Assembly: GCA_017853575.1 (NCBI GenBank) | Contig: JAFMJI010000012.1 | Location: forward strand, 1-64,000 | Source: Chitinophagaceae bacterium | Lineage (GTDB): Bacteria; Bacteroidota; Bacteroidia; Chitinophagales; Chitinophagaceae | DNA length: 64,000 bases | Direction: 5' to 3' | Shown here: positions 17,713 to 24,828 of the stretch, piece by piece | Position numbering within the stretch: position 1 is the stretch's first letter | How the letters are laid out: every line of letters starts with the position of its first letter | Program-made: the position numbers and the translations under genes | The notes under the pieces: model-generated | The model's input: the letters and a program-made list of their open reading frames with translations, nothing else | What the model was told of the DNA's origin: nothing | The model's database searches: none

Positions 17713-18515
17713 ATATTATTTCTGCAATTTTGATTAGTTCAATAATAATCTTGTGCTTATTATTTATTATTCTAATTTTTATGTCTAAACACAAGGAAAA
17801 GATTATTGAATCTCAAATTGAAATTGAAAACATAAAATCAAATTTTGAAAATGAAATACAGGCAGCTCAACTTGAAATTCAAGAAGACACATTCAAAAAA
17901 ATATCAAGAGAGATTCACGACAACATTAGCCTAGGACTTACACTTTCAAAACTTCAACTTACCAACTTACTTACAGTAGATCAATTCGATAAAAATAATC
18001 TGATACACTCAATTGATCTTATCAGCAAATCTTTGGTCGATTTGAATGACATCTCAAAATCATTGGATGCAAAACAAATGATTGCACACGGACTAATCAA
18101 TGCGCTTGAATCTGAGATTGGCGTTTTGAGAAAATCTGGCATATACCATGCTTCACTGGAAATTATTGGTACCCCAGTTTACTTTGATGCAGAAACTGAT
18201 TTAATTCTTTTGAGAATATTTCAGGAAGCATGTAACAATATCATAAAACATGCTGAGGCAGACAGGATTGACCTCGACCTGATTTATAAAAACAACCATT
18301 TACTAATGAAAATAACAGACAATGGAAAAGGGTTTGATGTAGAGGCAGCTAAAAATAAAAAAGAAATTAGAAGAATGGCAGGATTAAAAAATTTTGAAAC
18401 AAGGGCCAAACTCATCAATGCGGAATTAAGCATCATCTCCTTCCCTACTAAGGGAACAACCATAAACATACGTATACCCATTAAACAAAATCAACATGAA
18501 AAAAGAAATGATTAA
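17694..18515 (+). CDS. HisKA_3-type sensor histidine kinase, module 1
   Basis: 273 residues. One N-terminal membrane helix (about 9-30) is followed by a coiled linker, the dimerisation/phosphoacceptor box with H75 in EIHDNISLGL, and a HATPase domain. That domain has the N-box FQEACNNIIKHA (N181/N182), the G1 box ITDNGKGF (D209) and the G2-like GLKNFETRAKLI; all catalytic residues are present. It has almost no sensory domain of its own, which supports sensing through the preceding seven-helix protein. It overlaps that gene by 19 nt and the regulator downstream by 20 nt, so the three genes are tightly coupled. Confidence 0.92.
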   Translation: MHIQEVNIISAILISSIIILCLLFIILIFMSKHKEKIIESQIEIENIKSNFENEIQAAQLEIQEDTFKKISREIHDNISLGLTLSKLQLTNLLTVDQFDKNNLIHSIDLISKSLVDLNDISKSLDAKQMIAHGLINALESEIGVLRKSGIYHASLEIIGTPVYFDAETDLILLRIFQEACNNIIKHAEADRIDLDLIYKNNHLLMKITDNGKGFDVEAAKNKKEIRRMAGLKNFETRAKLINAELSIISFPTKGTTINIRIPIKQNQHEKRND

Positions 18516-19152
18516 AGTAATCATGGCAGATGACCATATTTTACTAAGAAATGCATTGGCATCATTGATCGACAAAAGTGATTCTTGCAAGGTTATTGCG
18601 GAAGCATCTAATGGAAAAGAACTGATTGATGCTATTCAAAAAGACAACTACCCAGACATTGCCATTCTAGACTTAAACATGCCTGTGATGGATGGTCACG
18701 AAACCGCACAATATCTTCAAAAGCATCACCCAAAAATCAAGGTACTCATGTTAACCATGTATGACTCGGAATTGGTGCTCATTCGTTTGTTGAAAGCAGG
18801 TGTAAAAGGGTTTATGAAAAAAGATATTCATCCAAAAGAACTTATTCATGCAATACAATCTGTATTTGAGAATGACTATTATTACTCTTCACAGACAAGC
18901 AGTAAACTTGCAGGTTTATTCAGAGACGAAGATGATACTCCTATTTTAGAGAAAATTACATTGTCGGATGCTGAAGTTGAATTTCTCAAACATGTTTGTA
19001 GTGAACAGACATACAAGGAAATTGCATTCGACCTTGGTATGAACCCCAGAGCAATTGATGGCATGAGAGATAATCTATTTAATCGGTTGGACGTGAAAAG
19101 CCGTGTTGGATTGGCCATGTATGCCATCAGACATGGGATTGTACCCATTTAG
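18496..19152 (+). CDS. LuxR/NarL-family response regulator, module 1
   Basis: 218 residues (an ATG at 18508 is a possible later start). Receiver with phospho-acceptor D59 in AILDLNMP, acidic pair D12-D13 and lysine in FMKKDIH. The HTH region has LSDAEVEFLKHV and a recognition segment NPRAIDGMRDNLF that departs from the SPRTVE pattern of its paralogues, so it probably binds a different site. The tail VGLAMYAIRHGIVPI is the family tail. It is the presumed target of the kinase at 17694. It overlaps the convergent regulator at 19149 by 4 nt. Confidence 0.92.
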   Translation: MKKEMIKVIMADDHILLRNALASLIDKSDSCKVIAEASNGKELIDAIQKDNYPDIAILDLNMPVMDGHETAQYLQKHHPKIKVLMLTMYDSELVLIRLLKAGVKGFMKKDIHPKELIHAIQSVFENDYYYSSQTSSKLAGLFRDEDDTPILEKITLSDAEVEFLKHVCSEQTYKEIAFDLGMNPRAIDGMRDNLFNRLDVKSRVGLAMYAIRHGIVPI

Positions 19153-19808
19153 TTGATCAATTTATTTCTCATTCCATACATAACGAGTCCTGCAATTGTT
19201 TTTGCACCTACTTTGGCCTTCATATTTTGCCGAATGGTTTCAACAGTTCGAGGGGACAAGTATACCTCTTTTGAAATCTCTTCAGTGGTTTTATCCTGAG
19301 AAAGCAACCTAAGAATACTCAGTTCTTTTTCATTGAAGGTTGCAGGATTGGGAAAAAATTGCTTTGTATGCTTCTTTTGTTGAAGCTTCATCATCACTGC
19401 CTTGTTCAACAGATCATTGAAATAAAAATCATCATTTATACAGGTCAGGATCGCATTGTAAATCTCCTCCGGGTCAGTCGTTTTGGTTAGGTATGCATTC
19501 GCTCCCATTTCCATCATTTTAGATATCATTTCCTGATCATCATACATGGTCAATACAATGATTCTTACTGCTTCATACTCTTTCCTTAAAATTGAAATGG
19601 CATTTATACCATCAATCTCAGGCATACGGATATCCATCAGCAGAACATCTGGTAACTTGATTTTCATCTTATGTATCAATTCCTTTCCATCCTCTGCTTC
19701 CCAGATAATTTTCAAGTACTCCTTCCCACCTAGTGCCATTTTAATTCCATCTCTAAAAATTTTATGATCGTCAGCAATGGCCACCTTAATTGATTCTGCA
19801 GCTTCCAT
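19149..19808 (-). CDS. LuxR/NarL-family response regulator, convergent paralogue
   Basis: 219 residues. Acidic pair D13-D14, phospho-acceptor D59 in VLLMDIRMP, threonine in VLTMYDD and lysine in YLTKTTD are intact. The HTH is FNEKELSILRLL plus SPRTVETIRQNMKAK, and the tail is AGLVMYGMRNKLIN. It most resembles the regulator at 16066. It is an orphan on its strand, facing module 1 tail to tail. Its putative -7 box TATCATTG (19844-19837) has a CGTA-N4-TACG palindrome where the -33 element should be, suggesting control by a regulator of this island. Confidence 0.92.
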   Translation of the reverse strand: MEAAESIKVAIADDHKIFRDGIKMALGGKEYLKIIWEAEDGKELIHKMKIKLPDVLLMDIRMPEIDGINAISILRKEYEAVRIIVLTMYDDQEMISKMMEMGANAYLTKTTDPEEIYNAILTCINDDFYFNDLLNKAVMMKLQQKKHTKQFFPNPATFNEKELSILRLLSQDKTTEEISKEVYLSPRTVETIRQNMKAKVGAKTIAGLVMYGMRNKLIN

Positions 19809-19836
19809 TTAACTCTTTTTAATTTTTTTATTTAAC

Positions 19837-19844
19837 CAATGATA
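19837..19844 (-). promoter_or_regulatory. Putative -7 box of the regulator at 19149-19808
   Basis: TATCATTG on the minus strand (one mismatch to TAnnTTTG). No TTTG occurs at the -33 position; instead the palindrome at 19864-19875 begins 19 nt upstream. This suggests regulator-dependent transcription, as activation or repression. Confidence 0.35.
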
Positions 19845-19863
19845 AAGTCCGCATACGGGATCA

Positions 19864-19875
19864 CGTATAATTACG
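19864..19875. promoter_or_regulatory. Palindrome CGTA-TAAT-TACG, operator candidate 1
   Basis: Perfect CGTA-N4-TACG. It covers the -33 position relative to the putative -7 box of the regulator at 19149. Confidence 0.5.
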
Positions 19876-19968
19876 ATAGCCTTCGAAAGAGAGTATGTTT
19901 CGGAAATTAAAATTGATTAGCAATGGCCTGACCTAGGATATTGGAGTTCAATAAAACCGCCTCACAGC

Positions 19969-19985
19969 AGCATTTTAAGAATGCT
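19969..19985. repeat. Small hairpin AGCATT-TTAAG-AATGCT
   Basis: A 6-bp perfect inverted repeat with a 5-nt loop. No adjacent T-run long enough for a clear terminator; role unknown. Confidence 0.3.
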
Positions 19986-20110
19986 CAAAATTGCAAAGTT
20001 TTCTATCATAAAATTCGAGGCAGCATTTCGGACAGATGAAATAATACCACCTTTAAAATACAACTCGTATTTTTCTAAGAATATTTTGAGATTTTTACTA
20101 TTTTATTTAC

Positions 20111-20122
20111 CGTATTTTTACG
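20111..20122. promoter_or_regulatory. Palindrome CGTA-TTTT-TACG, operator candidate 2
   Basis: Perfect CGTA-N4-TACG, extended by one base on each side to the hairpin-like ACCGTA-TTTT-TACGGT. It starts 22 bp before candidate 3, about two helical turns. Confidence 0.5.
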
Positions 20123-20132
20123 GTTACACAAT

Positions 20133-20144
20133 CGTGTTTTTACG
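20133..20144. promoter_or_regulatory. Palindrome CGTG-TTTT-TACG, operator candidate 3
   Basis: One mismatch to CGTA-N4-TACG, with flanking T/A symmetric (TCGTG..TACGA). It shares the TTTT core and a 22-bp phase with candidate 2. Confidence 0.45.
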
Positions 20145-20230
20145 AAATATTTGAGAAAAGAATCAGACAAATTATTTCATAATATATTGATTTTCAATTT
20201 TTTAAATGAATTAGAAACTTGGTGTGTAAT

Positions 20231-20242
20231 CGTAGATCTACG
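20231..20242. promoter_or_regulatory. Palindrome CGTA-GATC-TACG, operator candidate 4
   Basis: Perfect CGTA-N4-TACG inside a perfect 16-bp palindrome ATCGTAGATCTACGAT (20229-20244). It lies about 80 bp upstream of the start codon at 20325. Confidence 0.5.
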
Positions 20243-20324
20243 ATGGTCATTTTAGTGCAACCTGAAACTAGAAGAAATTAGTTGTCCGATTAACGAATAT
20301 TTTATCCACATCAAAATTTAAATT

Positions 20325-20690
20325 ATGTTGAAAAGTAATGTTGAAATCAGAGACGAAAAACTGTTGGACGAGACAGTTGGAGAGCACATTGGCTATGACC
20401 TTGGGGTAAAAATGGTGAAAGATTACTTTGCCAAATATGGTGAGGGGGGTGCGCAGTTTGTAGGGAGGAATATTTTAGAGAAAATATTAAACCAACCTGA
20501 TTGTGTTGGCATAAACATCTACAAAGGACTAAACGAAATCGGTAATAAAACCTATGTCCTAGTTGGAATGGACAAAGAAAATCAACCCATATTAAATTAT
20601 TCTGCAGTTGAAGTTTCTGGCGAAATCTCACAAAAAGAAGGCATTGTTGCAGATAGAAATTTTGGATTGGGCTGGTTTGATCTAGATTAA
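20325..20690 (+). CDS. Small cytoplasmic protein of unknown function
   Basis: 121 residues, no signal peptide or membrane span, acidic C-terminus. The middle reads GRNILEKILNQPDCVGINIY and is followed by a strand-rich half (KTYVLVGMDKENQPI), ending GIVADRNFGLGWFDLD. I do not assign a named family. It stands alone behind the palindrome-rich gap and 52 nt ahead of kinase module 2, so it may be an output gene or component of the local signalling system; that is inference from position only. Codon use looks ordinary and the ORF is intact. Confidence 0.7.
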   Translation: MLKSNVEIRDEKLLDETVGEHIGYDLGVKMVKDYFAKYGEGGAQFVGRNILEKILNQPDCVGINIYKGLNEIGNKTYVLVGMDKENQPILNYSAVEVSGEISQKEGIVADRNFGLGWFDLD

Positions 20691-20726
20691 AAACCACAAT
20701 CAACATAGTTAAGGTTTTTTTGTAAT

Positions 20727-20734
20727 TATATTTG
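20727..20734 (+). promoter_or_regulatory. Putative -7 box of kinase module 2
   Basis: TATATTTG matches TAnnTTTG exactly; no convincing TTTG lies 19-20 nt upstream. The predicted transcript would begin near 20738, just before the reading frame of the 7TM protein opens at 20743. Confidence 0.35.
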
Positions 20735-20751
20735 GGTATTAATTTAATCAC

Positions 20752-21405
20752 ATACCGAATATTTTTACATATTTCTCTCTTTTCTCAGGCGTTTTCGTCC
20801 TGCTAGCATTTTTAATTGGTAGGACGAAATCGTATGTTTTCCGGTTGCTAGGATTCTATCTTGGATATGAATTTTTGACGGATATATTTTTTAACCCTGC
20901 TTCTAAATTTCTATTTGGATCAGAATTCACTTCTGCACACATCTTCACCGTGGTTGAATTCAGTGTTTTTATTTCTATTTTCTACAGCTTAATGAAAAGA
21001 GAATATAAGAAAACAATCATAACGATTTCCACTTTTATCTTTTTAGCTGCCTTTATTTTTGAAAATTTGATCATTAAAAACCTTGGCTTTGATTCACTCT
21101 CAGTTGGAACATCTTATATTCTTTTGATAATATGTGCAGTAATCTCTATTGGAGACACAATTAAATATAACAGTGCCAACAATTTTTTTACTTCAAGTTT
21201 TTTAATTTTAGCATCAGCTATAATATACTTTTCAGGCACTTTATTCATTTACGTTTTATCCGATTCATTTTATTCGAATAATAATTTTAATAAGTTTTAT
21301 TACATAATTAATCCAACAGTAATAACGCTTAGAAATTTTTTACTATTCCTTGCTTTATTAAAATTATATCAGTACAATAAGAAACAAAAGCTCGTAGTTG
21401 TATAA
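20752..21405 (+). CDS. Seven-helix integral membrane protein, first gene of kinase module 2; start codon uncertain
   Basis: The frame opens at 20743 after a TAA. The first conventional start codon is TTG at 20845, giving 186 residues and six spans. The upstream in-frame stretch encodes a complete hydrophobic helix (FTYFSLFSGVFVLLAFLIG) that aligns with helix 1 of the module 1 protein. I therefore place the start at ATA 20752; ATT 20761 is the alternative. Both are rare start codons, so a mutation or an assembly error is also possible. With the extension the protein has seven spans and about 217 residues, the same as the module 1 protein. It ends 1 nt before the kinase ATG. I recognise no known domain. 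Confidence 0.55.
   Translation: MPNIFTYFSLFSGVFVLLAFLIGRTKSYVFRLLGFYLGYEFLTDIFFNPASKFLFGSEFTSAHIFTVVEFSVFISIFYSLMKREYKKTIITISTFIFLAAFIFENLIIKNLGFDSLSVGTSYILLIICAVISIGDTIKYNSANNFFTSSFLILASAIIYFSGTLFIYVLSDSFYSNNNFNKFYYIINPTVITLRNFLLFLALLKLYQYNKKQKLVVV
20793..20829. repeat. Inverted repeat TTTCGTCCT ... AGGACGAAA
   Basis: Perfect 9-bp arms separated by a 19-nt loop, inside the 5' part of the 7TM reading frame and just before the TTG codon at 20845. As mRNA it could fold across the translation start region. Confidence 0.45.
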
Positions 21406-21406
21406 C

Positions 21407-22237
21407 ATGACCTTTCTCCAAACCATATCATCTTCAAATGTTTCAACGGTGTTGATTTTTGGCACACTTGGGATGTTGGTATTGGCTATTGGTCTTATCA
21501 GCTTTGTGTTATTTCACCAAAGAAGAATTATCAAATATCAACAACAATTGCAGCGGCTGGAAGAGGAACAACAACAAATTCTACTCAATGCGTCTATTCG
21601 TTGGCAAGAGGAAGAACGCCAGCGAATTGCCGCCGACCTTCATGATGACGCAGGACCATTGCTTGCAACTGCAAGATTGTATTTAAACGATAATCTTGTA
21701 AAACAAGATACTGCAACACAATTGCAAAGCATTTATAATGCCAAGCAAATTATAGATGATACCATCCAACTTATCCGAAATATTTCTCATAGCCTGATGC
21801 CCCCTACCCTGAAAAACTTTGGACTGGAATCAGCTATCAATGATTTATTTCAAAAAATCAGCGGATCTGGGGCCATCAATGCAAGCTGCAGATTTCATGA
21901 ATACAAAGAGCGTATGGTTGCTCAAAAAGAATTACTCATTTTCAGGGTCATCCAGGAACTTATCAACAATATTCTTAAACACAGCAACGCTAGCTTTATT
22001 CATCTAACCCAGAATATTCTCGATGATAAATTCTACATCTGGGTCAACCATGATGGGAAAGGAATTACACAAGAAGATTTTGAAAACATCAACAAGAGTT
22101 CTGTAGGACTCGGTCTGAAAAATATCCAAAGCAGAATGAAAGTTCTGAATGCCAATATCCTCTTCGAAAAAGATCCAAGTAAAACCTTTTATAAGGTTAC
22201 CATTGAATTGCCTGTAAAGACTGGCAAATTGAATTGA
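21407..22237 (+). CDS. HisKA_3-type sensor histidine kinase, module 2
   Basis: 276 residues from ATG 21407; an in-frame TTG at 21398 overlaps the upstream gene and is less likely. One membrane helix (about 15-36), then a coiled coil rich in Q and E, and the phosphoacceptor H79 in RIAADLHDDAGPLL. The N-box is VIQELINNILKHSNAS. The G1 segment reads VNHDGKGI, with H215 where the DxGxG aspartate normally stands. GLGLKNIQSRMKVLNA is the G2 region. As in module 1 it lacks a sensory domain and follows a seven-helix protein. The regulator at 22263 follows after 25 nt. Confidence 0.9.
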   Translation: MTFLQTISSSNVSTVLIFGTLGMLVLAIGLISFVLFHQRRIIKYQQQLQRLEEEQQQILLNASIRWQEEERQRIAADLHDDAGPLLATARLYLNDNLVKQDTATQLQSIYNAKQIIDDTIQLIRNISHSLMPPTLKNFGLESAINDLFQKISGSGAINASCRFHEYKERMVAQKELLIFRVIQELINNILKHSNASFIHLTQNILDDKFYIWVNHDGKGITQEDFENINKSSVGLGLKNIQSRMKVLNANILFEKDPSKTFYKVTIELPVKTGKLN

Positions 22238-22262
22238 CAGGAAACTTTTAAATCATGAATGC

Positions 22263-22913
22263 ATGCAATTGATCCGTGTGGGGATTGCGGATGATCATAA
22301 GATCTTTCGCAAGGGTATTATATTATCGCTTAGACAGTATACCAATATATCTTTTGTGTTGGAGGCTGAAAATGGAGAAGATTTGTTAAGTCAGCTCAAA
22401 AGCAATCAACCCGATCTTGTTTTGCTAGATCTTCGTATGCCTGGCAAAGATGGAATTGAAACAACCAAAGAGATCAGCAAACTTTATCCCCATATCAAAA
22501 TTCTCATCATCACCATGTTCGAAGATGAGCGCTATGTAAGTCATCTCATGGAAAACGGAGCAAATGGTTATCTTCTAAAAAATGCCGAACCTGCTGAAAT
22601 CAAAAAGGCCATTATGGAGGCATACGTCAGAGGTTACTACCTAAATAATTTTGTCAACAGAATTTTACTCAAGAAATCAACCTCAAGAATTAAAAACGCC
22701 CCTTCATTAAACAATGAAATTGTGATGTCTGACAGAGAAAAAGAAGTGGTAAGGTTAATTTGCAGAGAATACACAGCTGCAGAAATTGCAGAAAAACTGT
22801 CTATCTCCCCTCGTACCGTAGAATCTATTAAAGATCGCCTCATGGAAAGATTTGGTCTGAAAAACACAGCCGGACTCGTTTTTTTCGCTGTCAAAAATGA
22901 GCTGATCGACTAA
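22263..22913 (+). CDS. LuxR/NarL-family response regulator, module 2
   Basis: 216 residues. D10-D11, phospho-acceptor D56 in VLLDLRMP and lysine in YLLKNAEP. The HTH has MSDREKEVVRLI, the recognition helix SPRTVESIKDRLMERF and the tail AGLVFFAVKNELID. It is the presumed partner of the kinase at 21407 and a paralogue of the regulators at 16066, 18496 and 19149. Confidence 0.93.
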   Translation: MQLIRVGIADDHKIFRKGIILSLRQYTNISFVLEAENGEDLLSQLKSNQPDLVLLDLRMPGKDGIETTKEISKLYPHIKILIITMFEDERYVSHLMENGANGYLLKNAEPAEIKKAIMEAYVRGYYLNNFVNRILLKKSTSRIKNAPSLNNEIVMSDREKEVVRLICREYTAAEIAEKLSISPRTVESIKDRLMERFGLKNTAGLVFFAVKNELID

Positions 22914-22955
22914 ATTCTTAAGACAACTTACACCAAGGTATCGCCTCCGATTAAT

Positions 22956-22963
22956 TAACTTTG
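22956..22963 (+). promoter_or_regulatory. -7 box of mnmA, start codon 6 nt downstream
   Basis: TAACTTTG followed by CA is the extended TAnCTTTGCA form seen repeatedly here. No TTTG is visible at -33. The mRNA would have almost no 5' UTR. Confidence 0.45.
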
Positions 22964-22969
22964 CACACT

Positions 22970-24070
22970 ATGGGCAGAAGTGGAAAAGTATTGGTTGCCA
23001 TGAGTGGTGGAATTGATAGTACCGTTGTAGCACTCATGTTGCATCAACAAGGGTATGAAGTGATTGGTATCACAATGAAAACCTGGGATTATGCAACGGC
23101 AGGCGGTAGTAAAAAAGAAACAGGCTGCTGTAACCTTGATTCATTCAATGATGCTAGGGCTGCTGCAGTTCAACATGGATTTCCTCATTACATTATAGAT
23201 ATCAGAGAAGAATTTGGAGATGCGGTCATTGAAAACTTTATCGAAGAATACATGGCCGGAAGAACTCCCAATCCTTGTGTGATGTGCAACACACATATCA
23301 AATGGAGAGCACTTCTGAAAAGAGCGAATGCATTGGACTGTGATTTCATCGCAACCGGACACTACGCCAACATCAGAAATGAAAACAATCGTTTTATCAT
23401 CAGCAAAGGAAAAGATGAAACAAAAGATCAAAGCTATGTTCTATGGGGATTAGAGCAGGACTTGCTTTCCAGGACTATACTACCGTTGGGGAATTATAGA
23501 AAAACGGAAATAAGACAAATGGCATTGGACTTTGGCTATCCAGAATTAGCCAAAAAAAGCGAGAGTTATGAAATCTGTTTCGTTCCGGACAATGATTACA
23601 GAGGATTTCTAAAAAGAAATGTAGAAGGAATAGATGATAAGTTGAAAGGCGGGCTTTTTGTAGATAAACACGGAAAAATATTAGGGAAACACAGCGGCTA
23701 CCCTTTTTATACCATTGGTCAAAGAAAAGGACTAGAAGTAACGCTTGGGAAACCAGTATTTGTAACTGCCATCGACCCAAACACCAATACCGTAGTCTTG
23801 GGGGATGAAGAAGATTTATTGAAAAATGAAATGCATGTAGGTCAAATCAACTTGATAAAATATGACCACATAGATGATGGAATGGAAGTCTCTGTAAAAA
23901 TAAGATATAAGGACAGTGGAAATGAAGCCACTTTGTACAACAACGAAAGGGGTATTCGTGTTCATTTCTATGACAATGCAAAAGGAATCGCTCCAGGTCA
24001 GTCAGCCGTATTTTACGATGGTGACGATGTCATCGGAGGAGGTATTATTCAAAGAGAAAATATATCATGA
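22970..24070 (+). CDS. mnmA: tRNA-specific 2-thiouridylase
   Basis: 366 residues from ATG 22970; an in-frame TTG at 22961 lies inside the -7 box and is rejected. The PP-loop AMSGGIDSTVVALML activates U34 with ATP. The catalytic cysteines are C103 in NPCVMCNTHIK and C203 in YEICFVPD. The C-terminal domain has FYTIGQRKGL and VLGDEEDL. It inserts sulfur at the 2 position of wobble uridine in tRNAs for Lys, Glu and Gln. It overlaps the following lipoprotein gene by 4 nt (ATGA). Confidence 0.95.
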   Translation: MGRSGKVLVAMSGGIDSTVVALMLHQQGYEVIGITMKTWDYATAGGSKKETGCCNLDSFNDARAAAVQHGFPHYIIDIREEFGDAVIENFIEEYMAGRTPNPCVMCNTHIKWRALLKRANALDCDFIATGHYANIRNENNRFIISKGKDETKDQSYVLWGLEQDLLSRTILPLGNYRKTEIRQMALDFGYPELAKKSESYEICFVPDNDYRGFLKRNVEGIDDKLKGGLFVDKHGKILGKHSGYPFYTIGQRKGLEVTLGKPVFVTAIDPNTNTVVLGDEEDLLKNEMHVGQINLIKYDHIDDGMEVSVKIRYKDSGNEATLYNNERGIRVHFYDNAKGIAPGQSAVFYDGDDVIGGGIIQRENIS

Positions 24071-24828
24071 AGAAGAACTTCCTCTTCTTTATAATTTCCT
24101 TCATCCTAATAGGATCAACATCCTGTAAAAAAACTTTTGACGTTATTGAAAGTGAAAATGTGAGCAGCTATGTGCCATTGGCGCTTGGAAAGTACATCAT
24201 GTATCAACTCGATTCAACAGTCTATACCAACTTGGGCGCTTCGAAAGAGGTACATTCATATGTAATCAAAGACACCATTCAATCAATCACAACAGACAAT
24301 ATTGGGAGAAAGGCATTCAGCATCATTAGACTGATGCGAAACAAGCTAGATACAAACAACTGGATACATGTCGATGCATACCTAGCGATCGCAGACAGCA
24401 CATCACTTGAATGGATTGAATCAAATAAAAGATTCATTAAAATGAAAGCACCCATTAAAAATGGATTTTCCTGGAAAGGCAATGCCTATATCAATACCAT
24501 CAGTGTTCCTGAGGCATCCTATCTGCATGACTGGACCTACACATACCAGAATATCAACAGCCCAATTAAATTAAACAATCAATTAATACCTTCTGCCATC
24601 AGCATCCTTCAAAGAAATGACACCATTGGTGACCCATCAAACAAAAAAGTATACTCAGAAATAAATTATTCGAAAGAAATCTATGGCAAAAATACCGGCC
24701 TGATCTTCAAAGAATTTTTACACCAAGTATGGCAACCCGGAAATGCCAACAACGCATCAGGCTACTTCGAAGAGAACAGTTATGGTATAAAAATTTCTAT
24801 ATTGAGGCATAATTTTTCAACCCTCTGA
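24067..24828 (+). CDS. Predicted lipoprotein of unknown function
   Basis: 253 residues. A lipoprotein signal peptide ends in the lipobox STSC (Cys 20), so the protein is probably anchored in the periplasm or outer membrane. The mature part begins KKTFDVIESENVSSYVPLALG and is rich in strands, with a YxxYQLDSTVYT-like pattern common in Bacteroidota lipoproteins. No named domain is recognised. It is translationally coupled to mnmA in front and to the subtilase behind (TGATG junction), so it may work with the secreted protease. Confidence 0.8.
   Translation: MKKNFLFFIISFILIGSTSCKKTFDVIESENVSSYVPLALGKYIMYQLDSTVYTNLGASKEVHSYVIKDTIQSITTDNIGRKAFSIIRLMRNKLDTNNWIHVDAYLAIADSTSLEWIESNKRFIKMKAPIKNGFSWKGNAYINTISVPEASYLHDWTYTYQNINSPIKLNNQLIPSAISILQRNDTIGDPSNKKVYSEINYSKEIYGKNTGLIFKEFLHQVWQPGNANNASGYFEENSYGIKISILRHNFSTL

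Larger units (their letters stand above)
19809..20324. other. 516-base intergenic region with palindrome cluster
   Basis: No ORF or RNA gene is recognisable. The region contains four CGTA-N4-TACG palindromes (listed separately), a degenerate half copy CGTA-TTTT-TCTA at 20066-20077 (45 bp before the second full copy), and a small hairpin at 19969-19985. Composition is very AT-rich. It is by far the longest gap in the window and lies between a divergent regulator and the small unknown gene at 20325. Confidence 0.6.
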
